Shown here: one piece after another, positions 18,218 through 28,200 of the stretch | Position numbering within the stretch: the stretch's first letter is position 1 | Layout: each line of letters opens with the position of its first letter | Source: Aphanothece sacrum FPU1 | GTDB taxonomy: Bacteria > Cyanobacteriota > Cyanobacteriia > Cyanobacteriales > Microcystaceae | NCBI RefSeq assembly: GCF_003864295.1 | Contig: NZ_BDQK01000009.1 | Coordinates: 43,537 to 107,536 of the forward strand | Reading direction: 5' to 3' | DNA length: 64,000 nt | Program-made: the position numbers and the translations under genes | The notes under the pieces: model-generated | The model's input: the letters and a program-made list of their open reading frames with translations, nothing else | What the model was told of the DNA's origin: nothing | Databases searched by the model: none

Positions 18218-18457
18218 ATGGATAACAATCGTTTTAAACCTCCTAAGACTTACAATATACAGATTTCTTTGATTCATATTACCTGGCCTAAATATATCAC
18301 CAACCGAGCAACAATAACTATTATGAGCATTATGTTAGGTTTGCCTCTTTCCCTATTTCTTTGGACTTATTTTCTTGATCATTTACTCAACTTGGCTAAC
18401 TCAACTGTCTTAATTAATCCTCCCCCTAGTCAGTCTACAGCACAACCACCTAAGTAA
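18218..18457 (+). CDS. Small single-span membrane protein, unrecognised
   Basis: 79 residues from ATG 18218. A basic N-terminal part (RFKPPKTYN) is followed by one hydrophobic span near residues 34-55 (TIMSIMLGLPLSLFLWTYFL) and a proline/serine-rich tail (INPPPSQSTAQPPK). I do not recognise the family. It is isolated between the kinase and msrP. A short perfect hairpin (CTGGGA/TCCCAG near 18521-18535) lies downstream and might terminate it. Confidence 0.55.
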   Translation: MDNNRFKPPKTYNIQISLIHITWPKYITNRATITIMSIMLGLPLSLFLWTYFLDHLLNLANSTVLINPPPSQSTAQPPK

Positions 18458-18622
18458 TAATTAATAATCAATCGGACATAAATAAAATTAACTATCTTAA
18501 GAAATGTAAACTAGCGTTTAACTTTCTGGGAAACTCCCAGTTTATCGTTGATGCTCACTTTTTGTATTGCTTAAACCTAGTAACTCTATCCCTGAACTAA
18601 ATTATAATCTCTCTTAAAAACA

Positions 18623-18651
18623 TTGACAAGTGAGTGATTTTTAATTATAGT
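18623..18651 (+). promoter_or_regulatory. Consensus-like promoter upstream of msrP
   Basis: TTGACA at 18623-18628 and TATAGT at 18646-18651 are spaced 17 bases. The predicted start point near 18658 leaves a ~45-base leader before ATG 18704 but almost none before GTG 18662, which supports the ATG as the real msrP start. Confidence 0.65.
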
Positions 18652-18703
18652 ATTAAACTACGTGACTAAATATTTAAAAGTTTCTTATTACTTCTTACTA
18701 TCT

Positions 18704-19687
18704 ATGAATTTAATTCGCGTTCCCCCTTCTTGGCATATTTCTGAACATAAAATAACTGATTCCTCTGTTTATTTTAATCGCCGTAACTTTATCAAATCGA
18801 TAATTGGAGCAGGAATTGGAGCTAGTTTAATTCCCTTAACTGGTTGTGAAAAATTATCTTCTCAAACTGCGTTAGAAGATAGTCTAAAGCTTGCTAAAAT
18901 AAACAATTATCAGAAAAATAGAAATTTTATTAACGTAGGTCGTCCCGTAACTGAAGAAATATTAGCGGGACAATATAATAATTTTTATGAATTTGGGGGA
19001 ACTAAAAATATTTGGTCAGAAGCTCAAAAATTACCTCTAGATAATTGGAAAGTTGAAGTCACTGGACTGGTCAAAAATCCCAAAACTTATGATCTCGATG
19101 ATCTCAAAACAAAATTTCCCTTAGAAGAAAGAATTTATCGTTTTCGTTGTGTAGAAGCTTGGTCAATGGTATTACCTTGGATTGGATTTCCCATGAAAGC
19201 TTTAATTCAAGCAGTTGAACCAACTTCTCAAGCTAAATTTGTCAGATTTACTTCTTTTTATGATCCTAAGATTACACAAGGGCCAGGCTTTCATTTAGGT
19301 TCCCTTCCTTGGCCTTATCAAGAAAGTTTAAAAATAGAAGAAATGGCTAATGAATTAGCCTTTTTTGCTGTAGGAATTTATGGTCATGATTTACCTAAAC
19401 AACATGGCGCACCCTTGCGGATGGTGACTCCTTGGAAATATGGTTTTAAGGGAGCTAAATCTATTGTTAAAATCGAATTTATTGAACAACAACCCCCTAC
19501 TTATTGGCATACACTGGTTCCAAATGAATATGATTTTGAAGCCAATGTTAACCCCAATAAACCCCATCCCCGTTGGTCACAAGCAACAGAAAAATTTATT
19601 AGTAAAGGGCCAGGATTATCTTGGGATATTAAAGAAACTTTGCCCTATAATGGATATGGTCAATATGTGAGTAGTTTGTATAATTAA
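18704..19687 (+). CDS. msrP: Protein-methionine-sulfoxide reductase catalytic subunit MsrP (YedY)
   Basis: 327 residues from ATG 18704. The twin-arginine signal NRRNFIKSIIGAG near residues 26-38 sends the folded molybdenum enzyme to the periplasm. The molybdopterin Cys is C149 in RFRCVEAWSMV. Other family blocks are NNFYEFGGTKNIW, GLVKNPKTYDLDDL, FPLEERIYRF, PWKYGFKGAKSIVKIEF, HPRWSQATEKFI and NGYGQYVSSLY. MsrP repairs oxidised methionines in exported proteins using electrons from MsrQ or quinol. No msrQ is adjacent. A lipobox-like LTGCEK after the signal might add lipidation, though Tat cleavage would be more usual. GTG 18662 would add 14 residues. Confidence 0.93.
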   Translation: MNLIRVPPSWHISEHKITDSSVYFNRRNFIKSIIGAGIGASLIPLTGCEKLSSQTALEDSLKLAKINNYQKNRNFINVGRPVTEEILAGQYNNFYEFGGTKNIWSEAQKLPLDNWKVEVTGLVKNPKTYDLDDLKTKFPLEERIYRFRCVEAWSMVLPWIGFPMKALIQAVEPTSQAKFVRFTSFYDPKITQGPGFHLGSLPWPYQESLKIEEMANELAFFAVGIYGHDLPKQHGAPLRMVTPWKYGFKGAKSIVKIEFIEQQPPTYWHTLVPNEYDFEANVNPNKPHPRWSQATEKFISKGPGLSWDIKETLPYNGYGQYVSSLYN

Positions 19688-19898
19688 TCGTAGTTACAAT
19701 GATTAAAATATAAGTAATTGTTTTTACTAAAAAATTGTATATATCAGTATTTTTATGTAGAAAATATCAAGTTTACAATTCATTGTTATTACTCCATGGA
19801 CTTATTTAAAATCCCGTTAGAGTCATTATTTTTACGGATGTTTGATATTAAAAGTCAATGCTAGATTGGAAAAAAAACAACATTTAGAACTTAAAATA

Positions 19899-21791
19899 AT
19901 GATTTTTATTTCCCCCAAATCTACATATACTATTAATTCGGTTTTGACCTTAGAAGAGCTTCAATATCAGTCCACATTAGTTGAGCTTTTACAATATCGA
20001 GCTATCCACCAATCAGAGAAAAAAGCCTATACATTTCTTAAAAATGGAGAAAGCGAATTAATCACCCTAACCTATGGAGAACTAGATTTAGAGGCAAGAA
20101 AGATAGCAGCTAAATTACAATCATTAAATATGGTAGGGGAAAGAGCATTATTGTTATATAATCCAGGAATTGAGTTTATTAGTGCTTTTTTTGGTTGTTT
20201 ATATGCAGGAGTTATTGGAGTTCCTCTATATCCTCCCAAGCGTAACCAAAACTTATCAAGAATTCAATCGATCATAAATAATTGTAGTGCAAAATTAGCC
20301 TTAACCACCCAAGACATCTCAGAAACAGTAGAAAAGCATTTTGATAACACACCTGAGTTAGCAAAGTTACAGTGGTTAACTACGGATAACGATAGGGGAA
20401 GTTTAGAGTTAACCTGGGAAAAACCAGAAATTACCAGTGATTCCCTTGCCTTTCTGCAATATACATCGGGTTCGACCGGAAATCCTAAAGGAGTCATGGT
20501 GACTCATGGAAATCTTCTTCACAATGAGCAGATGGTTGAGGTAGCTTTTGGACATACAAAACAAACAATTTTTGTGGGATGGTTGCCCTTATTTCATGAT
20601 ATGGGACTCATTGGCAATGTTTTACAGCCCTTGCATTTGGGTATTCCCTGTATTCTGATGTCTCCCGTAGATTTTCTGCAAAAACCTTATCGTTGGCTTC
20701 AAGCTATTTCTCAATATCGTGCCACTACCAGTGGTGGTCCCAACTTTGCCTATGACTTGTGTATCCATAAAGTTACCCCCGAACAAATGGAAACCTTAGA
20801 TTTAACCAGTTGGGAGGTAGCATTTACTGGGGCTGAACCGATACGGGCTGAAACCTTAGAAAAGTTTACTGAGAAGTTTGCTGCCTGTGGTTTCCGAAAA
20901 GAAGTCTTTTATCCTTGTTATGGGATGGCAGAAGCAACTTTATTTATTAGTGGCGGTCTAAAATCCCAAGCCCCTGTATTTCAAACTATTGAAGAACAAG
21001 CCTTAGAAGAAAATCAAGTCATTTGTGCTTCCGTCGAACAACCCGAAACCAGGACATTAGTTGGATGTGGTCGGGAATGGTTAGAACAAAAAATTCTAAT
21101 TGTTAACCCTCAAAGCTTGAGAGAGTGCGAACCTAATACTGTTGGGGAAATTTGGGTATCAGGAGGCAGTATTGCCAAAGGATACTGGGAACAACAGCAA
21201 AAGACTGAAGAAACCTTTAACGCTTATGTGGCTGATACCCAAGAAGGGCCTTTCTTACGAACAGGAGATTTAGGATTTTTGGGAGAAGATGGAGAGTTGT
21301 TTGTCACTGGAAGACTCAAAGATGTTATTATCGTTCGCGGACGTAATCATTATCCTCAAGATATTGAATTAACCCTTGAACAAAATTGTAGAGAATTAAT
21401 TTCCCATCGCAGTGCAGCATTTACTATAAACCTCGATGGACAAGAAAAACTGGTGGTGGTGGCCGAAGTAGAACGTCGTTACCATGATCGTCGTCAAAAA
21501 TCTTCTGCAGTTCCTCTGGCAGAAGAAAAACGAAAATTGCGCGATCGCCGTGACCAATATTCAATTGATCATGGATTTACCCTTGAACTCTCAGAACAAC
21601 CCGTTTTTGAGGTCATTGTTAATAAAATTAAACAAGCAGTTGCTGCCCATCATGGATTACAAGTTTATCGGGTCTTATTATTAAGAGTTGGCACGATTCC
21701 TAAAACCTCTAGTGGTAAGATTCAGCGACATGCTTGTCGCCGGGGTTCGATTGAAGGAACATTAAATGTGGTTTACGATAGTAATACTTAG
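19899..21791 (+). CDS. Fatty acyl-AMP ligase 1 (FAAL)
   Basis: 630 residues from ATG 19899; a TTG at 19842 would add 19 poor ones. It is an adenylate-forming enzyme that activates a fatty acid as acyl-AMP and passes it to a carrier protein rather than CoA. The A3 core YTSGSTGNPKGVMVTHGN lies near 188-205, HDMGLIGNVLQPL follows, A5 is FYPCYGMAEATLF, A7/A8 are LRTGDLGFL and GRLKDVIIVRGRNHYPQDIE, and the A10 lysine is in PKTSSGKIQR. Its C-terminal lobe carries an extra ~40 residues (RRYHDRRQKSSAVPLAEEK to about 570) absent from the second FAAL. It is the first gene of the PKS locus, with a MITE-like element immediately after its stop. Confidence 0.9.
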   Translation: MIFISPKSTYTINSVLTLEELQYQSTLVELLQYRAIHQSEKKAYTFLKNGESELITLTYGELDLEARKIAAKLQSLNMVGERALLLYNPGIEFISAFFGCLYAGVIGVPLYPPKRNQNLSRIQSIINNCSAKLALTTQDISETVEKHFDNTPELAKLQWLTTDNDRGSLELTWEKPEITSDSLAFLQYTSGSTGNPKGVMVTHGNLLHNEQMVEVAFGHTKQTIFVGWLPLFHDMGLIGNVLQPLHLGIPCILMSPVDFLQKPYRWLQAISQYRATTSGGPNFAYDLCIHKVTPEQMETLDLTSWEVAFTGAEPIRAETLEKFTEKFAACGFRKEVFYPCYGMAEATLFISGGLKSQAPVFQTIEEQALEENQVICASVEQPETRTLVGCGREWLEQKILIVNPQSLRECEPNTVGEIWVSGGSIAKGYWEQQQKTEETFNAYVADTQEGPFLRTGDLGFLGEDGELFVTGRLKDVIIVRGRNHYPQDIELTLEQNCRELISHRSAAFTINLDGQEKLVVVAEVERRYHDRRQKSSAVPLAEEKRKLRDRRDQYSIDHGFTLELSEQPVFEVIVNKIKQAVAAHHGLQVYRVLLLRVGTIPKTSSGKIQRHACRRGSIEGTLNVVYDSNT

Positions 21792-22002
21792 GGCCGTCAT
21801 TGGTGTCAACTTAAGGTGAAAGTCAATAGGTGTAAGCTGTTCGATTATCTCACCCACACCCTGCCAAGGGTGGGGTTAACTGTACAAAGCCTTAGTATAG
21901 CAGGCTAATGTTAATAAAAGTCCGCGCTCGTCGGGCTTTGTTTGTATAGCCACAGGCTTTAGCCTGTTGGCATTTGGCACTAAGTTGACACTAATAACGG
22001 CC
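21792..22002. mobile_element. MITE-like element with 22-bp terminal inverted repeats
   Basis: The left end 21792-21813 and right end 21981-22002 are inverted copies with 20 of 22 matches (both contain GTGTCAACTTA next to GGCCGT). The 211-bp element has no coding capacity. It contains a GGGTGGGG-type stem and a CCGCGCTCGTCGGGCTTTG hairpin segment that recurs near 36570. It fills most of the 400-bp gap between the two FAAL genes. Its right edge runs straight into half (21997-22014) of the CGGCCG palindrome family. No transposase source is in the window. Confidence 0.75.
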
Positions 22003-22113
22003 GTTGATCCCTACATTTTTTGTTATTATTATCAATAGTACCTGCCTTACAGTACTAAAACTCAAATACGTACTGATATTCATTAGAAAAGTTGGACAAA
22101 TTTGTCTGAAATG

Positions 22114-22151
22114 TTGACAAGTTCTTGACATTGATCATTTATTAATAATCT
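22114..22151 (+). promoter_or_regulatory. Possible promoter of the second FAAL gene
   Basis: Two TTGACA hexamers (22114-22119 and 22125-22130) stand 40-70 bases upstream of the FAAL 2 start. A TAATCT at 22146-22151 is 15 bases after the second one. The -10 element is weak, so this is only a candidate, but it suggests FAAL 2 may have its own promoter after the MITE-like insertion. Confidence 0.3.
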
Positions 22152-22191
22152 TGACTACCACAATAATTATTTGATGTGAGGGTTAATCGCA

Positions 22192-23970
22192 ATGTATCAA
22201 CTTAATAATTTGCCATTTTCTTCCTCTGGAGAAAGTTTAATCAGTCTTCTGCAAGAACGGTGTATTTATCAAGAGCATCAAACTGCTTATAGTTTTCTAG
22301 ACCGAGGAGAAACGGAACAATGTTCTTTAACTTATGGAGAATTAGACAAAAAAGCTAGAGAACTTGGGGCTATTCTTCATGATCTCGAACTACAAGGAGA
22401 ACGAGCTTTACTGATGTATTCTCCTGGATTAGATTTTATTGTGGCATTTTTTGCCTGTTTATATGCAGGGGTTATTGCCGTTCCCGTTTATCCCCCCAGA
22501 CGTAATCAATCTCTAGATAGACTACAAGCCATTATTAAAAACTGTCAAGCCAAAGAAGTATTAACTACCAGTGCTATTTGGAGCAACTTAGAACAAAGCT
22601 TAGAAAATCATCCAGAATTGTCAGCTTTAAAGTGGTTAGCTACTGATAACATTCCTAAACGGTTTAACCAGAATTGGGATTCTCCTAAAATTAGTCAAAG
22701 TGATCTAGCATTCTTACAATATACATCAGGTTCTACTGGAAATCCTAAAGGGGTCATGGTAACACATGATAACTTGCTTCATAATGAACGGATGATTCAG
22801 CAGGCCTTTGGCCACACACCTAAGAGTAGTGTTGTGGGATGGTTGCCCGTATTTCATGATATGGGGCTGATTGGTAATGTTTTGCAGCCCTTGTATTCGG
22901 GTATTCCTTGTATTCTGATGTCTCCCGTAGACTTCCTGCAAAAACCTTATCGTTGGCTTAAAGCTATTTCTGACCATCGTGCTACTACCAGTGGTGGCCC
23001 CAACTTCGCCTATGATTTGTGTGTTCAGAAAGTAACCCCGGAACAATTAGAAACCTTAGATTTAAGTAGTTGGCAAGTCGCTTTTACAGGGGCTGAACCG
23101 ATACGGGCTGAAACCTTAGAAGCATTTGCTGATAAGTTTGCCGTCTGTGGTTTTCGTAAAGAAGCTTTCTATCCTTGTTATGGTATGGCGGAAGCTACAT
23201 TATTTATTACAGGTGGCAAGAAATCTCAAGCCCCTAAACTCAAAACTGTAGACGAAAAAGCCCTAGAAGAAAATCGGGTCATTGAAGTTGCTGGCCAACA
23301 GGCAAATACCCGAACCTTGGTCAGTTGTGGACAAGAATGGTTAGGGCAAAAATTGAAAATTGTTGACCCAAATACTTTAACTGAGTGTGACAAAAATCAA
23401 GTCGGAGAGATTTGGGTATCAGGAGATAGTGTCGCTAAAGGTTATTGGCAACAACCCGAAAAGACTCAAGACACATTTGATGCTTATTTGGCAGATACTC
23501 AAGTGGGGCCCTTTTTAAGAACAGGAGATTTAGGGTTTCTGACAGAAGATGGGGAGTTATTTGTCACCGGAAGACTCAAAGATGTTCTCATTATTAGAGG
23601 CCGTAATCATTATCCTCAAGATATTGAACTAACGGTTGAACAAAGTCATCCAGCTTTAAGACAGAGTTGTGGTGCTGCTTTTGTTGTGGGAACTTCTGAC
23701 AAAGAACGACTCATCATTGTACAAGAGGTCGAGCGAACCTATTTACGCAAGATAGATAGTAATGAAGTCATAAAAGCTATTCGTGAAGCAGTTGCTAAAC
23801 ATCATGGTTTACAAGTTCATGAAGTAGTTTTGATACGAACAGCAACCATTCCTAAAACATCTAGCGGTAAAATTCAACGCTATCGCTGTAAAGAACAGTT
23901 TTTAAGTAATATGGTTGATCGTGTACAGCCGATTGATGTAGCAAACCTGAGTTTAGAAAAAATTGCCTAA
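22192..23970 (+). CDS. Fatty acyl-AMP ligase 2 (FAAL)
   Basis: 592 residues starting ATG 22192. It is closely similar to the preceding FAAL across its length, with long identical blocks such as MSPVDFLQKPYRWL and ATTSGGPNFAYDLC and matching nucleotide runs, so the pair arose by tandem duplication. Core motifs are YTSGSTGNPKGVMVTHDN (~177-194), FYPCYGMAEATLF, LRTGDLGFL, GRLKDVLIIRGRNHYPQDIE and PKTSSGKIQR. It lacks the extra ~40-residue C-lobe segment of FAAL 1. Expected role: adenylate a fatty acid for the ACP encoded next. Two ligases for one assembly line may differ in chain-length choice or in partner carrier. Confidence 0.92.
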   Translation: MYQLNNLPFSSSGESLISLLQERCIYQEHQTAYSFLDRGETEQCSLTYGELDKKARELGAILHDLELQGERALLMYSPGLDFIVAFFACLYAGVIAVPVYPPRRNQSLDRLQAIIKNCQAKEVLTTSAIWSNLEQSLENHPELSALKWLATDNIPKRFNQNWDSPKISQSDLAFLQYTSGSTGNPKGVMVTHDNLLHNERMIQQAFGHTPKSSVVGWLPVFHDMGLIGNVLQPLYSGIPCILMSPVDFLQKPYRWLKAISDHRATTSGGPNFAYDLCVQKVTPEQLETLDLSSWQVAFTGAEPIRAETLEAFADKFAVCGFRKEAFYPCYGMAEATLFITGGKKSQAPKLKTVDEKALEENRVIEVAGQQANTRTLVSCGQEWLGQKLKIVDPNTLTECDKNQVGEIWVSGDSVAKGYWQQPEKTQDTFDAYLADTQVGPFLRTGDLGFLTEDGELFVTGRLKDVLIIRGRNHYPQDIELTVEQSHPALRQSCGAAFVVGTSDKERLIIVQEVERTYLRKIDSNEVIKAIREAVAKHHGLQVHEVVLIRTATIPKTSSGKIQRYRCKEQFLSNMVDRVQPIDVANLSLEKIA

Positions 23971-24065
23971 CATGTTTGAGATGATTAGATTACAGCTTAA
24001 TGTTACTTTTCTGACATTTTTTGGGAACCCTAAAATTGTGATTTTACAAGTTGGGAATTTAATTA

Positions 24066-24188
24066 ACCTGAGTTCAGTGTTAGCAGTTCGGAGTTCGTTC
24101 TGGATAATTTTTCCAACCATAGAATAAGGGTTGCCAGATTCCTAATTTTAACGATTTGTCCACAAAAATCCTTATGTCGAACTCAGGT
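24066..24188. repeat. 123-bp segment bounded by a perfect 10-bp inverted repeat
   Basis: ACCTGAGTTC (24066-24075) is perfectly inverted as GAACTCAGGT (24179-24188). No reading frame is convincing inside. It occupies nearly half of the gap between FAAL 2 and the ACP gene and may be a small non-autonomous element or a folded leader. Confidence 0.45.
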
Positions 24189-24257
24189 AATCACTTCTTG
24201 AATCATAGCTAAAAAAGTTAATTCATCGGACTTAAATACTCTCGATACTTAGAATCT

Positions 24258-24521
24258 ATGAGCAAAAATGCTTCAGATAATCTCCCTACCCACACTGACA
24301 TCGAAAATTGGTTAATTTCTTATGTGTCTCAATTACTAGAAATTGAACCAATAAAAATCGATACTCAAGTTTCATTTAATGAATATGGGCTAGACTCCTC
24401 GGCTGCTATTGTATTGACGGGAGATCTTCAAGAATTTATAGGCAGCGAACTCGATCCCACTCTCTTATTTGATTATCCGACAATTGATGCTTTGGCAAAT
24501 TATATTGTTAAAATTGAGTGA
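24258..24521 (+). CDS. Free acyl carrier protein of the PKS locus
   Basis: 87 residues, an acidic four-helix carrier. The phosphopantetheine site is Ser47 in YGLDSSAAIVL, followed by the expected second helix and DPTLLFDYPTIDALANYI, the usual ending of polyketide-type ACPs. It should receive a fatty acyl group from one or both FAALs and hand it to the ketosynthase of the type I PKS. It lies 287 bases after FAAL 2, so coupling with that gene is loose. Confidence 0.9.
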   Translation: MSKNASDNLPTHTDIENWLISYVSQLLEIEPIKIDTQVSFNEYGLDSSAAIVLTGDLQEFIGSELDPTLLFDYPTIDALANYIVKIE

Positions 24522-24603
24522 AGTGACAAGCGACCGTCCAACTATATTGCTTGAAATTAGTTGGGGTATTTCACGCGGTTGAGACTCAAGCCGTATTAAG
24601 TAA

Positions 24604-25053
24604 ATGAATACTGAAGTAATCTCTAAAGAACTTTACCTTCAAAACTATCCTCTCTGGCTGTCAAAAACTTCGGCATTGCTCCGTTCTGGGAATTTTCTAG
24701 CCCTAGATATAGAACATTTGATTGAGGAATTGGAAGAAATGGGTGGGTCTCACAAGGACGCATTAGAAAACAATTTGATTGTTGTCTTAACCCACCTGAT
24801 AAAATGGAAATATCAACCCGATTATCGTTGTGGAAGTTGGAGGGGAAGCATCAAAGAGCATCGCCGACGGATTAATAAAGCCTTAGAGAAACATCCAGGA
24901 CTCAAGCCTTATTTCAGGGAAATCTTTTGGAATTGTTACTTTCCGGCTAAAGAGTGGGCTGCTGAAGAAACCGGATTATCACTAACAAGTTTTCCTGAAA
25001 ACTGTCCTTTTACTCCTGAAGAAACCATAAATCCTGACTATTTGCCTAATTAA
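24604..25053 (+). CDS. DUF29 family protein
   Basis: 149 residues matching the cyanobacterial DUF29 family: YPLWLSKTSALLRSG near the start, LDIEHLIEELEEMGGSHKD, LTHLIKWKYQPDYR, SWRGSIKEHRRRI and the end CPFTPEETINPDYLP. The function is unknown; DUF29 genes are multicopy and widely scattered in these genomes. It lies between the ACP and PKS genes on the same strand. I see no reason to give it a biosynthetic role, and it is probably a bystander or later insertion. Confidence 0.85.
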   Translation: MNTEVISKELYLQNYPLWLSKTSALLRSGNFLALDIEHLIEELEEMGGSHKDALENNLIVVLTHLIKWKYQPDYRCGSWRGSIKEHRRRINKALEKHPGLKPYFREIFWNCYFPAKEWAAEETGLSLTSFPENCPFTPEETINPDYLPN

Positions 25054-25251
25054 AATAGGTGTTTCCCATTGAAATATAAACACTTGTGAAACTGGCCTGT
25101 TGCCTGTGACAATCAAGATGCCCGTTCCACACCCATATCTTAGATGGAAATGTTATATATAGTCTATATGAAGATTTGGTAAAGTGATGGATATTATTCA
25201 TCAGTAAATCTGGGAATACTAATCATATAACGTTGAGATAACAAGTTAATT

Positions 25252-28200
25252 GTGGAACCTATTGCCATCATCGGTCTAAGTTGTCGTTTTCCCTCTGCCA
25301 ATGATCTCCAAGATTATTGGCAATTGTTGCGTAATGGAATTGATGGAATTACTGAAGTACCTTCAAACCGTTGGGACATAGAATCATTGTACGATAAAAC
25401 TCCCGCAACTCCAGGTAAAATGAATACTAGGTGGGGTGGTTTTTTAAAGGAAATAGATGGTTTTGATGCAGAATTCTTTCGGATTTCTAATCGTGAAGCT
25501 AAATACATTGATCCTCAACAAAGATTATTGTTAGAAGTGGCTTGGGAAGCTCTAGAAAATGGAGGTTTAGTCCCTAAAAAACTAGCCGAAAGTCAAACGG
25601 GGGTTTTCGTAGGTATTAGTAATAATGATTATGGTAGAGCATCCCTACAAGACATCTCGAAAATAAGTGCTTATAGTGGAACCGGAAACGCATTGTGCAT
25701 TACAGCCAATCGTATATCTTACTTATTAAACTTAAAAGGCCCTAGTTTAGCTATAGACACTGCCTGTTCTTCATCCTTAGTGGCAGTTCACTATGCTTGT
25801 CAAAGTTTACGCCTTCAGGAATCAGATCTATGTTTAGCGGCGGGCGTTAACCTAATCTTATCTCCTGAATTAACTATTAACTTTTCTCAAGCTCACATGA
25901 TGGCATCCGATGGCCATTGTAAAACCTTTGATGCCAGAGCAGATGGCTATGTTCGTGGCGAAGGATGTGGAGTAGTTGTTCTCAAGCGGCTTTCAGACGC
26001 GCTACGAGATGGAAACAAGATTTATGCTGTCATTAAAGGATCAGCCGTTAATCAAGATGGCTTAACTAACGGTTTAACAGCCCCTAATGGCCCCGCTCAA
26101 CAGGCAGTAATTCGTCAAGCGTTAAAAAATGCCGGGGTCAAGGCCAATCAAATCAGCTATATTGAAGCTCATGGAACAGGAACCCCTCTAGGAGATCCCC
26201 AAGAATTTAACTCCTTGAAAAAGGTTTTGATGGAAAACCGTCAACCTGATCAACCTTGTTGGATTGGTTCTGTTAAAACGAATATTGGCCATTTAGAATC
26301 AGCAGCAGGTATTGCAGGTTTAATCAAAGTCGTTCTGTCACTGCAACAGCAAGAAATTCCCCCTCATCTCAATCTTCAACAACTTAATCCTTATATTTCA
26401 GTCCAAGGAACTCCCCTAATTATCCCCAAGGAATGTACACCCTGGAATGTAGGGTCAGAAAAACGCCTTGCTGGTATTAGTGCCTTCGGGTTTGGGGGAA
26501 CAAATTGTCATATGATTGTGGAAGAAGCTCCTCAGACATCAGAAACCCTTGATAAACGATCATCATCCCTACAACGTCCTTACCATTTATTGACCCTATC
26601 AGCAAAAACTGAACCAGCTTTATTAGAGATGGCGATTCGCTATCAAACTTTTTTGGCATCCTATCCTGATGTTTCTGTGGCCGATGTTTGTTTTAGTGCT
26701 AATACAGGGCGATCGCAATTTGAACATCGATTAGCTATTGTCACTAACACTTCAGAAGACTTACAAGAACAATTAGCAGCATTTATAGCAGATGACGAAG
26801 ATTATAGTTCAATTACTGGAATAGTACAGTCTCGAAAAACTCAGAAAGTTGCCTTCTTGTTTACCGGACAGGGATCACAATATATGAACATGGGGCGACA
26901 GTTGTATGAGACTCAGCCAATGTTTCGGCAAACTCTCGATCACTGTGACCAGATTTTACGTCCCTACTTAGAAAAGCCCCTACTAGAGATTCTTTATCCT
27001 AGTGAGGGACAATCATCTCCTATTCATGAAACAGCCTACACACAACCTGCCCTATTTGCTCTTGAATATGCCCTCGCTCAATTATGGCAATCTTGGGGGG
27101 TAGAACCTGATGTGGTGATGGGTCATAGTCTCGGAGAGTATGTAGCAGCTTGTTTTGCTGGTGTTTTTAGTCTTGAAGATGCACTAAAACTGATTGCCCA
27201 TAGGGGACGCTTAATGCAAGCGTTACCTCAAAATGGGTCTATGATGGCTGTTCTGGCTGATGAATCCTTAGTTAAAGCTGTTCTGGAACCTTACGGTCAA
27301 CAAGTGGTCATCGCTGCTTATAATGGGCCACAAAACATCGTGATTTCTGGTTTATCTAAAGTAGTTACTGAAGTACAAGCAATTTTTGCATCTCAAGACA
27401 TTAAAACCAAAACTTTACAAGTTTCCCAGGCTTTTCACTCACCAACGATGAAACAAATGTTAGGAGAATTTCAGCAAATTGCTCAAGAAATTACCTATCA
27501 TCAAGCCACAATTAATATTATTTCTAATGTGACAGGACAACTGGCCAGTCAAGATATAGGAACTCCTGAATATTGGTGTCATCATATCGTTCAATCTGTA
27601 AGATTTGCTGAGGAAATGGAAATGCTGGGGCAACAGGGTTATGACATATTGTTAGAAATTGGCCCCAAACCGATTCTGTTAGGAATGGCTCGTTATTGTT
27701 TACCAGAACCAGAACAATTATTCCTTCCGAGTTTGCGTCCAGAACAAGAAGATTGGCAACAAATTTTAAACAGTTTAGCTAGGCTTCATGTTAGGGTAAT
27801 TAATATTAATTGGTCTAATTTTGATGGAGATTATTTGCGTCATCTTATTTCCTTGCCTACTTATCCTTTCCAAAGGCAACGATATTGGTTAGAAAGTGAG
27901 GCTTCTGAAAATTTAAACTCAACTATATCAAGCACTAACTTAGTTCATCAAATATTATTACAGCAGTTGAAAACTGTCGGCAATTTTTCGGATGAAGAGG
28001 TGAGCTTATTACCCAAGTTAGTTGATGTCTTACTCACTCAAGCACAACCCTCATCAGTATCCTCTGTCGTAATTAAGCAAAATCAAGGGTTATCTACACC
28101 CAGTGACTTATCTCCAGAAATATCCAAAACTGTTACCAAACCAAATCAAAGTTTAACAAAAGCTCAATTATTACAAGCTGAACCTCAAGAATGTCAACAA

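Noticed and set aside
22726..23046. 106-codon minus-strand frame inside FAAL 2
   Set aside because: Antisense to the strongest conserved blocks of the ligase; no support.
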